Positions 46,531 through 59,438 of a DNA stretch of 64,000 nucleotides are shown in pieces. How positions within the stretch are numbered: the first letter of the stretch is position 1; each line of letters opens with the position of its first letter. The notes beneath the pieces were generated by a model. It was given only the letters and a program-made list of their open reading frames with translations, made no database searches and was not told the DNA's origin. This stretch comes from Acanthacorydalis orientalis (Eukaryota > Arthropoda > Insecta > Megaloptera > Corydalidae), in assembly GCA_034766995.1 (NCBI GenBank), contig CM068322.1:20749245-20813244 (forward strand). Reading direction: 5' to 3'. Made by a program: the position numbers and the translations under genes.

Positions 46531-47049
46531 TATACAGTGAGAGAACTATAATTTTTGAGTATAATAACTAATATTTATTCTGTTATTATATTATTTGTTG
46601 TTGTTATCTTGATAACAGTGGTAAATTTTTATTCATCGTTCATCAGAGATTTTGGTGATTTCTAATTTTCATATTTCAGATTTTACTACTTAATTTCTTT
46701 GTATTTTCAATAAAAATAATAAATAATTAACCATATTTTAATAAATATTTAGACGATATATAAATGTTAATTAAAAAAAATTCATATTCAATGAAATATA
46801 TTTCCAGTTTAAGTAAAGAGAACATTATATTGGAGGCCGAGGGAGAAATGAAGTTATCGTTTTTGTAAAATTGAATTTTATGTGTAATTCAAAAAAAAAT
46901 TTAAGTGATTTAGAAAATAAATATTAGCAGTTCTAATGATTTTAGTAATGTATTTCCATGGTGTCAAACATTATAATTTTACATCATTTTGACAATATTT
47001 ATTCTTGTGAAATGCACCAGTATATATTTACAATGTGCCTCTTATGCTA
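46531..47049. other. AT-rich noncoding stretch
   Basis: Nothing recognised. Confidence 0.5.
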
Positions 47050-47160
47050 TCTTCTAATACAAGTAATAAAGTTGAAATACCGAGTTAAATTTCTCATTGA
47101 GTTATCTACTACTATCTGAAAATGACACAAGAGTCGATACTAGTCTTACAAAATAAAGAC
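47050..47160 (+). repeat. family B repeat, plus copy
   Basis: CTGAAAA at 47116-47122, then TGACACAAGAGTC, GATACTAGTCTTAC. A possible opposing unit lies at about 47050-47075 (reverse complement AGAAGATAGCATAAGAGG). Confidence 0.5.
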
Positions 47161-49870
47161 TTGTCTGATTTATGAGAAAAAATTTATCGGAAGAATAGGA
47201 TAAAGAAGTTTTCCATTTTACATAGTATGTATAACTTAGGAGCGCTACCATGAAAAGTATAATAAACATATATTTAGTTATGTTTTCCTATCTAACTACA
47301 GATAATTTAGTAAATTCACATGATAATACTTTTACAGTTCCCCAAAACATCAGACTGTGCCATCTTTTAAATATTATTTCTCTACCTTTTCGAACTTGAG
47401 AAATTTTAAAGTATTTACTATGTTTATTCTAAAATATATCACTCTGTTTAATTTTCTATTCAGTCGTTTTGTGTAATGTTTGTAAAAAAAGATTTGAAAA
47501 TACCTGTAATTATTTGGTTTATTTTGGAAGCAAATTATCTAAAAGAGAATGTTTCGAAAAAATAACAATATACTCTTGTTATTATCATATGAAAATTTAC
47601 TAATATATTAGAAATTTACTGGCTTTAGAAATAGATTGTACATAAAAGAGCAAAAAAATCAATTCTTTCAATGAGACATTAAAAAGTAAGTAATTTATTA
47701 TGAAATGAGAGAAATCACATGAAAAAAATTATAACAAAATCATTCATGTATTAAAATTGTATATATATATATATATATACTTTTTGAGAATATATTTTTT
47801 AAATTCAAGTCAACATTTAAAATGACAATGATAACACAAAAATATATTTAAAAATATATTTTATTTTTATATTTTTAAGGTACGTTTTGATTTTGTTCAG
47901 AAACAAAAAAAAATATGAAAATAAAAACTATATTTTAGTACATAAGTGTGAATAATTTTTTTTTTCTCTTTTAAAATTAATATTTTTGGAATTTTTACTC
48001 AAAAAATCTCTAGATAAAATATTATAATCAGAATGATCAGTTGTATATAAATATTAATTTTATATATGTATATATATATATAATTATTATAAATATAACA
48101 AATAAATAAACAAATTAATCAATTTAAAATAGGATTTATAAATATAATAAATTCAATTCAATTTTATAGACTGATATAAAACAAAATAATATAAAAAGAA
48201 TACGTTGAAAATACAAACAAAGCACTACGAACATCTTAATGAAGTTGAATATAAAAGTATTCGGTTCGCATAGATTATTTTTGTAGCAGACTATGTGAAA
48301 ATAATTTAAATTCGTACTCGCAAAATAAATGGAAATCAAAATATTCGCAATGGTTTGGAAAAAATGTGAAAACTCTTCATCATCAATTAAACTCTACAAA
48401 TTGTTTCACGAGAGCACTTAACTTTAAAACCCTTGCAAAAACCTTCAGATCCTGTGCCTTTGTCTTTTTCTTTCTGTTTACGCATTTTTTTTAAAGCAGA
48501 TGCTTCCTTAGAGAGTAGAAAACAGACTTAATTGAAATTGATTGATGTCTATAACGGCCTTTAAAGTTCACGCTGTTTATTACTTTTGGTGCTATGAAAC
48601 AATTTTAATGAGATTCGAGAATAATTTCTGATTTTTGTACTAAATTCTGACCTTATTTTTCAAAAACAAGATATGATCGGTTGATTACAAGAAGATATTT
48701 ATATAAATATCTCGTTTCTTAATAAATATGTAAAATAAAATTGTAATCCTGATACAAATCAATACATAACTGAGTAAAAATAAAAATTCTATTAAAAACA
48801 TTTGAAAAATTCCATTATTACAGAAAATTTGAATATTTTGAATCTTAAAAATAAAATATTATAAGAGGCTTTTACTAAATGAAAAATATTTTCAGCAATA
48901 ATAAAATTCTAGGCTAAAGTTATCAATAAGTTTTCAATACATTTATTCTCTTTTATTATAAATTATAAAAATGTATAAATGTATCTCTTATTTTATTTTA
49001 AATTATTATTTGATCATGTATTATACGAATATTTTTTATATAAATAAAATAAACATTTAAAAAATCTATAAAACTCAAACATTTAAATTGATTAACAGAA
49101 CATCTTTCATCTACATAATTTGGAATAATTGCTTAAGAATATATCTATTTCAATGCTTGTTCTTCAATTTTTCTTAAATAGCTTCAAATACAGCCAATTA
49201 AATGAAAATTCTGAATTGAACAGTAAATATTCTTTGACGTAGTGTATAAAAGGTGAAGTTTAAATAATACGGCCTGTTGTCTGTATTAAATCTTCCATTT
49301 CTTGATAACAACTTCAGATTTTGTTGTTTATTTATAATTCACTTGTACAAAGTCAATCCTCTAGCATTTAATCTCTCTGAAATACACTTTCTCTTTTCTA
49401 ATAAAACTAATTAAAAGTTTATAACAATTTCTAGGAAATTTATATAATTTCATTAAATTGAATAATATTTTAACATTTATTACTTTATTGTTCTACACTT
49501 ATAATATTATTTTATATAATTAAATAATATTATATTTGTATCTATAATAATCAACTAAATAAGGAGGGAATTTATATATATATATATATATATATATAAA
49601 TGTTACTAAATACACATATATAAAATATTTTTAAAATATACATTTCAAATAACTAATAATATTTTTTTTACTGTAAAGTAAATGTTAGGTAGTAGAAATA
49701 ATTAACCTAAATAAAAATATTAAAATATATTGTTATTACATATTTTTTAGATTTTTTAGTTAATTTTAGAAGAAACTATTTAAGTAACTATAATTTTAAA
49801 GAATAATATAATAAATTTGTTAAAGTGCATGAACAAGAAAAGTATAGCATGCTTATTTGCCCTATATAAA

Positions 49871-49944
<74 letters not shown>

Positions 49945-50029
49945 TTGTAGCTACAATTAATGAAAACAAATTTATATTAATTTAAATGATTAACAAATTT
50001 TTGTTTTATACATATTTGGCATTGTGGTT
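47161..50029. other. AT-rich noncoding stretch
   Basis: Small GC-elevated patch at 48340-48600. Minus open frame 48136-48339 is unrecognised. TA runs at 47760-47780 and 49573-49598. Confidence 0.5.
49870..49941. repeat. (AC)n then (TA)n microsatellite
   Basis: ACACACACACACAC followed by about 55 bp of TA. Confidence 0.95.
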
Positions 50030-50195
50030 AAATTCTCTTTCTTAAATGAATCTTTCATTCATTTCACAAATTATAACTTTTTTTCAATGAAAAATTGATT
50101 ATTTTTGATTGTTATTTGTGTGAATATTGATAGCGGTGCCACCATATTCAATGCGCTGTCACAACTACACCAAACTCAATACAAAAATTTAATCC
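50030..50195 (-). repeat. family A repeat, minus copy
   Basis: The minus strand shows TTGAATATGGTGGCACC, GCTATCAATATTCACACAAA, TAACAATCAAAAATAATC. All six hairpin positions can still pair (GGTGGC/GCTATC with G-U wobbles), although the loop and core bases have changed. Confidence 0.5.
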
Positions 50196-50529
50196 AATAA
50201 AAATATGGCAATAGAAGATAACTTCAATTTTTAATTCTTACTGATAAATAAATTTTAACAATATTTCTAAATGTTAGGCTATAATTTTGAGTTTATTTAT
50301 ATATTTTTAATAACTATTTAGTGAATCGATTCTCTTGTTTAAGGTTAACAACTGATTAACTGATACAAAAATATTTCCCATATAAATAAACAGTACTAAA
50401 ACCCAGAAATACTAAAAATAAAGGATTATTTTTTTAACTATATAAGATTTTAAAATCAAATAGCAATGAATTATTAAACGTATTAACAATTATGATGATT
50501 AAACTTGATTTTTTTCATATTTTTTCTCA
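50196..50529. other. AT-rich noncoding stretch
   Basis: Nothing recognised between two family A copies of opposite orientation. Confidence 0.5.
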
Positions 50530-50665
50530 AAAATGTACCATAATAATTTAAGAATGATTGCATCACTATGAAATTCGCATAAGTAAAAGTAAAAATGAGG
50601 AAATACCAATAATTACTGAATATTTGGAACAACTGAGGAATTTTTATCTGAAATTATTTTTTTTA
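50530..50665 (+). repeat. family A repeat, plus copy
   Basis: Shows AAATGTACCATAATAATTTA, AGAATGATTGCATCACTATG and AAATTCGCATAAGTAAAAGT. The GAAATTCGCATAA part is preserved. Confidence 0.5.
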
Positions 50666-51025
50666 ATTAAAACAAGCAATTTTGTATCACTTAAAATTTA
50701 TAACAAAGAAACGTAACACAATATCAATATATATATTTTAATATTTAATTTAAATTAATTTAATTTTCATAGAATTTATTATTTTGAAATTTGCTCCATT
50801 CATATTACTCTATATTAAAATTACCATCATCAATATTGTGTTTATTTTAGATATTGTATTCATATCACTCGAATGTCAATAAAACTATCAAAATAATTTA
50901 ATTTAATATTGAACATATTCACATTTAGTATCAATATTTGGATTTTCTCTCTTGATTATTTTGTATAAATTTTGTTTTTTATTGAATAAATTTGTCGATA
51001 ACAGCAGGGATTTGTATAAAACTAC

Positions 51026-51082
<57 letters not shown>

Positions 51083-53450
51083 GTGTGTGTGTATGTGCGT
51101 AAAAAATGTCCCGAGGTAAATAAATAAAATAGAAATATTTGACTAGAGATCGAGAAAGCTTACAGAACTATAACTAAATGATATTGTGAGAACGCATATA
51201 CATGCAAATGAGAAAAATATGAAGAGAAAATCAATTTAACAATACTAAATGATTGCAATGATGAAACAATGATCACTGTAAAAATAATATCTAACCATGG
51301 GACTTCCTAAGAAAGTAATTAGAATTATCTATTAACAATAAAGAACTGATATTAAATGTACATTATTAACTGTATTAACCTCCGAATAGTTGAAATATGT
51401 TCTTGTTGAAAAATTTTCAAGATATTACCTACCTGAAATAATAAAAAATAATGAAAAAATTTTCGGGCTGATATGCTTATAACCTGAACCTATTAATTTT
51501 AAGAACTATTATTAGTCTTTTAATATCGAGATAATTTCTATTTAAATATCTAACTTTTTGTAATAATATTATCCGTTACTCTTTATTAAGATATATCCTA
51601 CATATATAGACTTACAAAACTGAATGATTCCATTTTAAAAAGTCTAAATAAAGAATTAAGAAAAACAAATATTTTTATTAAAGATGCATTGCATTTAGAG
51701 TGTAAATAAGTGCAACAAAGATAGTTATACGAAATATAATATTAAGAATAATTAACTATTCCTATCAGAAGTATGTTGAAAATTTTACTTACTACATGTG
51801 AGATAGAAAACAATAAATTAAAATATTTTAATGTGTTAGAATAGTTACAAAATACATTAATACTAGTAAAAGAATACTTTGTTTGCTAATAAATAAGATG
51901 AATATTTAACATTTCTTTGCAAGTCAAATCTTACTTTCAGGAACAAATAAGCAATATAAGATGTGACAAATAAATAATGTTTCTAGGGCTGTTATCCAAT
52001 TTGTTATTGTTGGTAGATATTTATATAAATCTTACATTTAACAAAATGAAGCAGCACTAAACAATGGAAATCTATAAAATATCATTTACAATTAACAGTT
52101 TATATATTTATTTATTTACAACCATTTTCATTATAAGTGGGAGTGACAAAACGTACATTTTGTTCTTATTCGATCTTCTATTCGGAAAAATAAAATGAGA
52201 ATGTTTATTATTATTGTGAGCCTATATTTATTACACCTATAATTATGAAAAGTGTAAATATGATATCAAATGTGTTGTAATTACAAATTGAATTTAAAAG
52301 AGAATGTGTAAGTAATCTCCCTTAAACATTATTGAATATATTGAATTTTTATTTTGTATTAATATATAAGTTTAGTATTAAATTTTCAATTTATAAAATA
52401 AAATCTTTCGAATATAAAAAAAATTAAATTGCCATTTTGAAAATATTACTTAAAATCTAAATATTTTCATCGAATTACAATTCGTTGCTGGTTAATTACG
52501 ATAACATGTATTTATTAATAAACAGTAATCTATTACATTTTGTACAGATTTGTTTCGCAGTTTCGATGGAAAAAATACATTATTAATGGATTATTTGGTA
52601 TACGAACTGACGATAAAAACAATTCCAAATATAGAATATATTTATATGAATGTTCGGACAGATGGGAACAAATTAAAAAAGTATATATTTTTTATGAAAA
52701 TATATAACAATATATCACTCAAAGATTTAAAACATTATATCACTTTAATAATGTTGAAAAAATGACGCCATGACCGAATTTACTCGTATAGTAAAATTTA
52801 TCACTTTACAGTTGAATGAGTTAATTCTGTATGTTCAGTAGATTTAATATATATTTGTGTATGACTATAGAGTCAAATCTTTCAAATTATTCTTATCCTA
52901 ATACAGTTCATAACTATGGGAGTATAAGAAGGTGATATTTAATCATGCAAAAATGATTTTCATGTATGTTAATAAATCAATATATATTATATTTCACTAA
53001 ACTTAATACAAATATGATAAACTTATAATTTTTTTTATTTTTCAATTTTTAGTACGTGTTATGTGTAACAAAAATATTAATTTTATTTAGAATGAATAAA
53101 TTTTTATTACAAAGCATTTTTGCCAGAGTTATAATTGAATCGATCATTTCAAAAACTACATAAGTCAGAGAATTTAAATTTTACAGGATTCAATGCAAAC
53201 TGCGTAACACAGAAATAATAAGATTTTCTTTATTAATATGTTTTTAAGGCATTTAATTTGATAGTTGCTTCATAGTTACTGTCTATGAAATCTTAATGTA
53301 TAAAAAAAACAGCGTAAATTGTTTTAAATTATATTCTTTTTGCATGTAACCGTTTTAAATGTACAATAAATTGTTAAAAAAAGGTTTTTTTATTAAGATT
53401 CTTTATTAACATTTTACATTATGGCCCAGAAATATGTATTTCGCTTATAA

Positions 53451-53454
<4 letters not shown>
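50666..53454. other. AT-rich noncoding stretch
   Basis: Contains a weak candidate recursive splice site on the minus strand at 51433/51432 (TTATTATTTCAG|GTAGGTAA). Also a 71-codon plus open frame at 52550-52765 (includes DYLVYELTIKTIPNIEYIYM), which follows TTTTGTACAG, belongs to no recognised family and is AT-biased. Confidence 0.4.
51028..51095. repeat. (TA)n then (TG)n microsatellite
   Basis: About 50 bp of TA passing into TGTGTGTGTGTATGTG. Confidence 0.95.
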
Positions 53455-53542
<88 letters not shown>

Positions 53543-53547
53543 GATAT

Positions 53548-53580
<33 letters not shown>

Positions 53581-53585
53581 GATAT

Positions 53586-53631
<46 letters not shown>

Positions 53632-53633
53632 AT

Positions 53634-53664
<31 letters not shown>

Positions 53665-53720
53665 GATATTATATATATATATATATATATATGATATTAT
53701 ATATATATATATATATATTA

Positions 53721-53786
<66 letters not shown>
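53455..53786. repeat. complex (TA)n minisatellite with TGATATTATA interruptions
   Basis: About 330 bp made of TA runs separated at irregular spacing by at least five ATATGATATTATATA units, some followed by AAATATA. Three spurious open frames cross it. Confidence 0.93.
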
Positions 53787-53788
<2 letters not shown>

Positions 53789-54167
53789 GAATTTAATGGT
53801 AAGAGTTCTAAATAAGACTAGGAAATCAGATAGGGCTATCTTATTGATTGATTTTATTCTACTTATACAAATGAAAAAAATACTGATTATAAGATCAAAA
53901 TGTTTAATTAAAAATGAATCGTTCATGTTACAGGATTTTTTAATTTAATTCTTATATTAAATCGATTCTTATATTGAATGTATTTTCATTGTTTTATATA
54001 AAAGTCTTTTATACATAAAAGTGTTTTACATAAATTAAAAATAGAACTTTTTAGATAATGGAAATGAGAATATTCTCAAAGGGAATAATATTTTTATTTA
54101 AAAAATGGCACAAATAAGTATTGCTTAGATTAAACCAATAATATTCTATTTTTTCTGCTTTTCTCTA
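53787..54167. other. AT-rich noncoding stretch
   Basis: Nothing recognised. Confidence 0.5.
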
Positions 54168-54320
54168 AAGATTTTCTTATATTTTGATGCTTGAGGATGA
54201 TGATAGTATCTCCATTGAAATACCATCAAAAACGAACAAATATTAAATATTTTTAAACAGATTTTTTTTATAGTTTCTAGATTGAAAAAGAATTCATTTT
54301 TGAAAGTGAATTTAGTCAGT
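54168..54320 (+). repeat. family A repeat, single copy
   Basis: TTGAGGATGATGATAGTATC, CCATTGAAATACC, CAAAAACGAACAAATATT and a strong tail, AATTCATTTTTGAAAGTGAA. Confidence 0.6.
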
Positions 54321-55074
54321 GTCAGAATTTTATTACAAAGTTTTTATTAGTGAAAACATATTTTTTTAAAAAAGAATATGCTTAAGCTTTGGTGTGAAAT
54401 AATAAAGAATAAAAAAATATAACACTCAATATTTTTCAGAATAATCACGAATACAATGTTAGTTTAAGGAATATTTATACAAATTTAAAAAACAAAATGT
54501 TGAATATTTAAATATCAATAAACACACACCTTTATTTTATTAAAAATAAAAATACGTACGTATAATACGAGATTAATTTTTCAACACATATTATATAGCT
54601 AGATTAATATCTAAAAATCAAGTACAGAAACAATAAGAAGCAAATTAATTAACTGTAGGGTGAAACTCGACGGAATCTTTGTTTGCGGAAAAACAGGTCA
54701 TGATAAACAATGTAGACAAAAAGCTACGCGTTGTAAATGATAAATTATTATGGTATTGTTACGTCTATGATAAGGACTTCGTTTAAGACAAGCGATTATG
54801 TCGGGTGTGTATATATTTTAGTATTTTTGTTTGAAACGCCGTACCAGTTGGCCTGTCTGTTTAAAAACTTTAAATGTTGTTATTTATCCATTGTTTGGTA
54901 GAATTTTATTTTAAATGTATTGTCTGTATGGTTTATCTATATTTTTTACAGTACATTTTATTTTTCTTGAATTCAATATTTCAATTTATCAACGAATTGT
55001 GTATTTTTTATCTTTTTATTATGAAGCTTATAAATGAATAATGATCTCTCTCTCTCTCTCTATATATACATACA

Positions 55075-55138
<64 letters not shown>

Positions 55139-56359
55139 ATATCTGTGAGTATTTATTTTTATACATATATTAGAATGATGAAATATTTTTTTTATATTTT
55201 TTAGCTCTATTTTATTAAAAATAGTGTATATTCAAATAAAATTAAACGCTTTATATTTCAATGTGGCTTCAAATCAAAGAATTTTTATTTTTTCTACTAT
55301 TAATAATAATATAAATTGAACTTCGTAATAATAATCTGGTTGCGTCTTTCGTATTGTCTTTACAAGGTGTATATTTTTATTAAATTAATTAATAAAAGAG
55401 AAGTTTCAGGAAAGATAACGGATCTAGCGTCCTTTTATTAATAAATTTCATGTTACAGTATATACTGAATATGAACAACTTATTTATGAAATAGACATTT
55501 TCGAAAATTATTATAAAATAAAAATAAAAACATTGGCATATTTAAATTTTCTGAAAAGATAGAAGATAAAAATATAGTAAAGATTTTAAATATAAGCGAT
55601 TAAAAAATATTATTGAGTATACAGAGATTAATTCGAGTGTATTGCAAAATTCAATGAATAAAATATAAATATTATAAAGTTTCTATTTATATTTATTATT
55701 ATAAATATAAAAATAAGCACAAAACTTTTGTAATTCAAATGCAGTGACGTTTGTAGCACTGTATACACGTATAATGTACACGAAATATACTTAGAATATT
55801 TTAATTAACAGCATACAGAACTAAAAACACATAATTAGCATTCAGTATGACACACATAGCTGCATGTGTTAAAACAGTTTTATTGTAAATATATGAAGAG
55901 CTTCGTAGGATGCATATTGTCAACACTGGATTATTCTAAATTTGTACTTGGTGCATGACAATTAAAAAAAGACTACCATACGTTTTTTAAATACATAATA
56001 ATAACATTTTGAAGTAGTGCAAAGCAATAAATAAAATGTAAACAGTTTTGTTGTAAGCAAACAAAAACGACAGGGTTGTCGGTTTAGTTTTAGTACTAAA
56101 AGCTAGCTGAAACAAAGATGATAATGAAAATGACGTGCCTTGGTTGTAGAGTGCGTTTCGACAGAAGATAGGATAATATTATGTTGACACAGGTGTAGCG
56201 GCTTACTTTAATTTAATAATGAAACATATTTTTTTTGTCCATAAAACTCATATATTCGGTAACATTACTGTTTTTTCGGATTTTTCTTTTTTCATTTCAT
56301 CTTTTTGTCCTATGTCACATTATGTATTAATATTTATAAAATATTTTAATTAAGGTAAT
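54321..56359. other. AT-rich noncoding stretch with two mild GC-elevated patches
   Basis: Patches at 54650-54880 (ACTCGACGGAATC, AAACGCCGTACCAGTTGGCC) and 55740-56210 (GTGACGTTTGTAGCACTG, GAGTGCGTTTCGACAG) have no identifiable content. Confidence 0.4.
55044..55137. repeat. (CT)n then compound (TA)n microsatellite
   Basis: TCTCTCTCTCTCTCTC followed by TA with ACATACATA units. Confidence 0.95.
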
Positions 56360-56682
56360 CTATTATCTTTCATTAAAGAATTATTTTTCACCGTAAAAAT
56401 AACAAAAAAAATCTGAATAAACCTGTTCAACAAATGATTATTGTTGATTTTTAATTATTGTTTATACACATTTTGATAGCGATGATATTATCTTCAGACG
56501 ACCAAAATACAGAAAATTATGATTTTTTGTACATTAGCTCTCTGAAAATGATGGTATCGCTATATAAGTATATATAATTAACAATCAAAAATGAGTAATA
56601 ATTATTTACTGAATTTTTTTGACTACAATTTTTTTGTAGTTTTCGGGGCGAAAAAACTATTCGTTTGTGAAAGTGAATTAAC
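56360..56682. repeat. family A repeat, best head-to-head inverted pair, interrupted by mariner
   Basis: The minus unit (about 56360-56512) reads TCTGAAGATAATATCATCGC, TATCAAAATGTGTATAAAC. The plus unit (56521-56682) reads TTTTTTGTACATTAGCTC, TCTGAAAATGATGGTATCGC, AACAATCAAAAATGAG, GTAATAATTATTTACTGAAT and TCGTTTGTGAAAGTGAATTA. The full-length mariner starts two bases after the plus-unit tail, at a TA, and tail-like sequence (CAATATTAAAACT) resumes after it, so the mariner appears to have inserted into the repeat. Confidence 0.72.
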
Positions 56683-56684
56683 TA

Positions 56685-57966
56685 TTAGGTTGGTGCAAAA
56701 ATAATTGCAGTTTTTATCATTTTAATTTTAGCGCCGATTTTTCTAGTTATCGTTATTTTTTGCTATAGTCATGTGATACATCATCGTAAACAATGAAATT
56801 AGCACTACTGATTTCAGATTATGTTTATTGCTTTCATTCTTTAGTATTTTTGGATACAACCTCTGAAATTAGTCACGCAAAAAAGAAAATTCGCGCGATT
56901 TTGTTGTATGCGTATAAATTGGGACAAAAACAGAAACTGCTCGAAATATCAAATTTGTTTTTCGAAAATAATCAATTAGTAAACGTACAGCTCAACAGTG
57001 GTTCCAAAAATTTTGTAATGACAACGAAAACCTTGATGATGAGAAGAGTCGTGGATATCCTTCAGATATAGACAATAATGATTTAAGAACCATTATTGAA
57101 TCGGACCCACATAAAACAACTTGAAAGGTGGCAGAAGAACTCAATGTTGATCATTTAACAGTTATTCGAAATTTGAGCCTAATTGGAAAAACAATAAAGC
57201 TGGATAAATGGGTGCCGTATGAACTAAACGAACATCAATCAATTCGCCGATAAGAAGTCTACTCTACGCTTCTTTTGCGTAACAAAAATGATCATTTTCT
57301 TGATTGTATTGTAATATGTAATGAAAAGTGACTTTTCTACAATAATCGGAAACGTTTATTAGAGTAGCTAGATAGAGAAAAAGTACTAAAAGAGTTTCCT
57401 GAACCGAAACTTAATAAAAAAAAAGATTATAGTCACTATTTGGTCGTCAGCAAGTGGCATCATTCGTTACAACTTCTTAAATCCTGGTGAAACAATAACA
57501 GCAGAAAATTATTGTTGGTAAATTTGAAAAAATGCATGAGAAGAGGTATCGCTTACGCTCAGCATTAGTCAATCGAAGAGGACCAATTCTTCTTCATGAC
57601 AACGTCTGACCATATGTATCACAAATAACTTTAAAAAAATTAAATGCACTGAGTATGAAATCTTGCCTCACCCACCTTATTCTCTGGATCTTTCTCCGAC
57701 AGATTATCATTTTTTTAACATTTGACTAATTTATTACGAGAGAAGGTTTTCAAAGATAAAACATTAGCTCTAAGCGCTTTCGATTAATTCGTTAATTCCA
57801 GGATTTCAGAGTTCTATCTTGTAGGAATAAATAAACTTGTTTCCTATTGGGAGAAATGTGTACAGGCTAGTGATCTTTATTTTGATTAATAAATATAATT
57901 TTTAACTGATATATTCGTCTTTATACCCGATACGTAAAAACTATAATTATTTTTGCATCCACCTAA
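56685..57966 (+). mobile_element. mariner element, near full length (1282 bp), inactive
   Basis: The left terminus TTAGGTTGGTGCAAAAATAA and the right terminus, by reverse complement TTAGGTGGATGCAAAAATAA, are flanked by TA on both sides (56683-56684 and 57967-57968). Length and termini fit the mariner family. The same family has a 5' fragment at 27090-27598. Confidence 0.92.
56868..57889 (+). pseudogene. mariner (DD34D) transposase pseudogene, cecropia/Hsmar1-like
   Basis: A decayed reading of about 340 codons, the usual mariner length. The start codon is ATT, where the 27 kb copy has ATG. Recognisable in order: KKIRAILLYAYKLGQK; the second helix-turn-helix NNDLRTIIESDP, KVAEELNVDHLTVIR; the linker KLDKWVPYELNEHQSIRR; first catalytic block FLDCIVICNEK, where the normal CDEKW aspartate is N; SASGIIRYNFLNPGETITAE; second block with HDN; third block HPPYSLDLSPTDYHFF. 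The last two aspartates are 34 residues apart, as in DD34D, after allowing one frameshift. Many stops and frameshifts and the loss of the first catalytic aspartate show it is dead. The motif set is closest to the lineage that includes human SETMAR/Hsmar1; that subfamily call is from memory. Confidence 0.88.
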
Positions 57967-57968
57967 TA

Positions 57969-59438
57969 CAATATTAAAACTATTATTATTAAATATAACT
58001 AGGCTATATGCTACATTTATATAGTTTCGAGGTTTCGTTGATTATACTATTTTTACATTTAATTATTTAAAAATCACTGCAAATTGACAATTAATGAAGA
58101 TTGTAAAAATAAAAGTCAGATTAAAATATAATAACAAATTTATTAATATTAAAATATTGTCCAAATTTTAATATTAACAATTTTTTAAAATTATTATTAC
58201 CATTGTTTTCTTTATTTGAAAATTAAATTTAAATTTATTAAATTTAGTATGTATTGGTAAAAATTCAGTTTGATTTTAAGGCAAATAGCTAACTTTGAAG
58301 AATAATATAAAAAGTACATTTCTCTAATGATTTGTTTTTAAAAAAATATTGGAAATTTTCTGCCATGAACAAGATATATTAAGATATATTTTTTTATAAT
58401 TTATAAATATTTTAAAGTTTGAAATTCTATTTTAATTTATATGTATTCTTCTAAAAATTGTCTACATAGGTAGATATGATTGTATGTAATAAAATATTTC
58501 AATACTTCAATTTCAAAGAGATATTGTGAACATTAAATATATTTATATAAATTGATTACACGTATTTTATCATTCATTTTAATAAATTCAACCCATACAT
58601 TTTGTATTCATGTTTTATAAGCAGTTTATTGCACGATAAAAATACACGAGATAAAAAAACATGTAAATTTTCAACGATACGTTACAGCTTGAAACATCTT
58701 AACCACGAAATCTAAACGTCTGCTGTATGTAGTAAATTTTGTTATACATGGAAATTTCCTTTTTTTTACTTTTATCGCTACAGCAAACAGTCATGTAATT
58801 GTCGGAGGTTGACAGATCATTGTGACGACTAGTGTACTGAATGTATATGTCAAAAGATAATTGTGAAATGCTATGACATATGTAGGTCGCGTGTTTATAC
58901 ACATCTCATGAACAATATTTGATTTATTTGTAGTTATATCCATCTAGCTTGGAATAAAAATTGAAATCTCTATTAAATGATTGTTTTGAATACTGCAATC
59001 GAGCAGAATATATTAATTGTTTAAATTTTTATTAAATAGATTTTTTTAGATTTTAATAGATATCAGTAAATACTGAACGATAATTTCAATAGATATAGAA
59101 TTAAACTCACGTTGATAAACTGGTTTCAATTTTTGATATTTTCTTAACTTGTGGTAATAAAACAATAGATAAAAATTCTCAAACAAATGAGATTTAAATA
59201 AAGAATTATAATTAATAAAATGTAGCCATGATTGAAATGATATCTCAATCTTATTTAAAGTTCTTTTTAATTGATTTATATAGGTTTTAATTAATTCTAT
59301 TACATAGGATTATAAAAGAACCGAAACTAATTTTTAATTTGGAAAATATTACACTTTGACTTTTCTTTTAGGATTAATTATAAATGGAGGTGCTTTTATT
59401 ATTTGTAAAAAAAAATAATAGTCAACTTAATGTACATA
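57969..59438. other. AT-rich noncoding stretch
   Basis: A GC-elevated patch at 58680-58930 (GTCGGAGGTTGACAG, GTGACGACTAGTG) holds a 67-codon minus frame with no recognised domain. The rest shows nothing. Confidence 0.45.

Noticed and set aside
56793..57071. 92-codon plus open frame starting MKLALLISDY as a possible gene
   Set aside because: It starts in the mariner 5' untranslated region and drifts through shifted transposase frames; part of the pseudogene.
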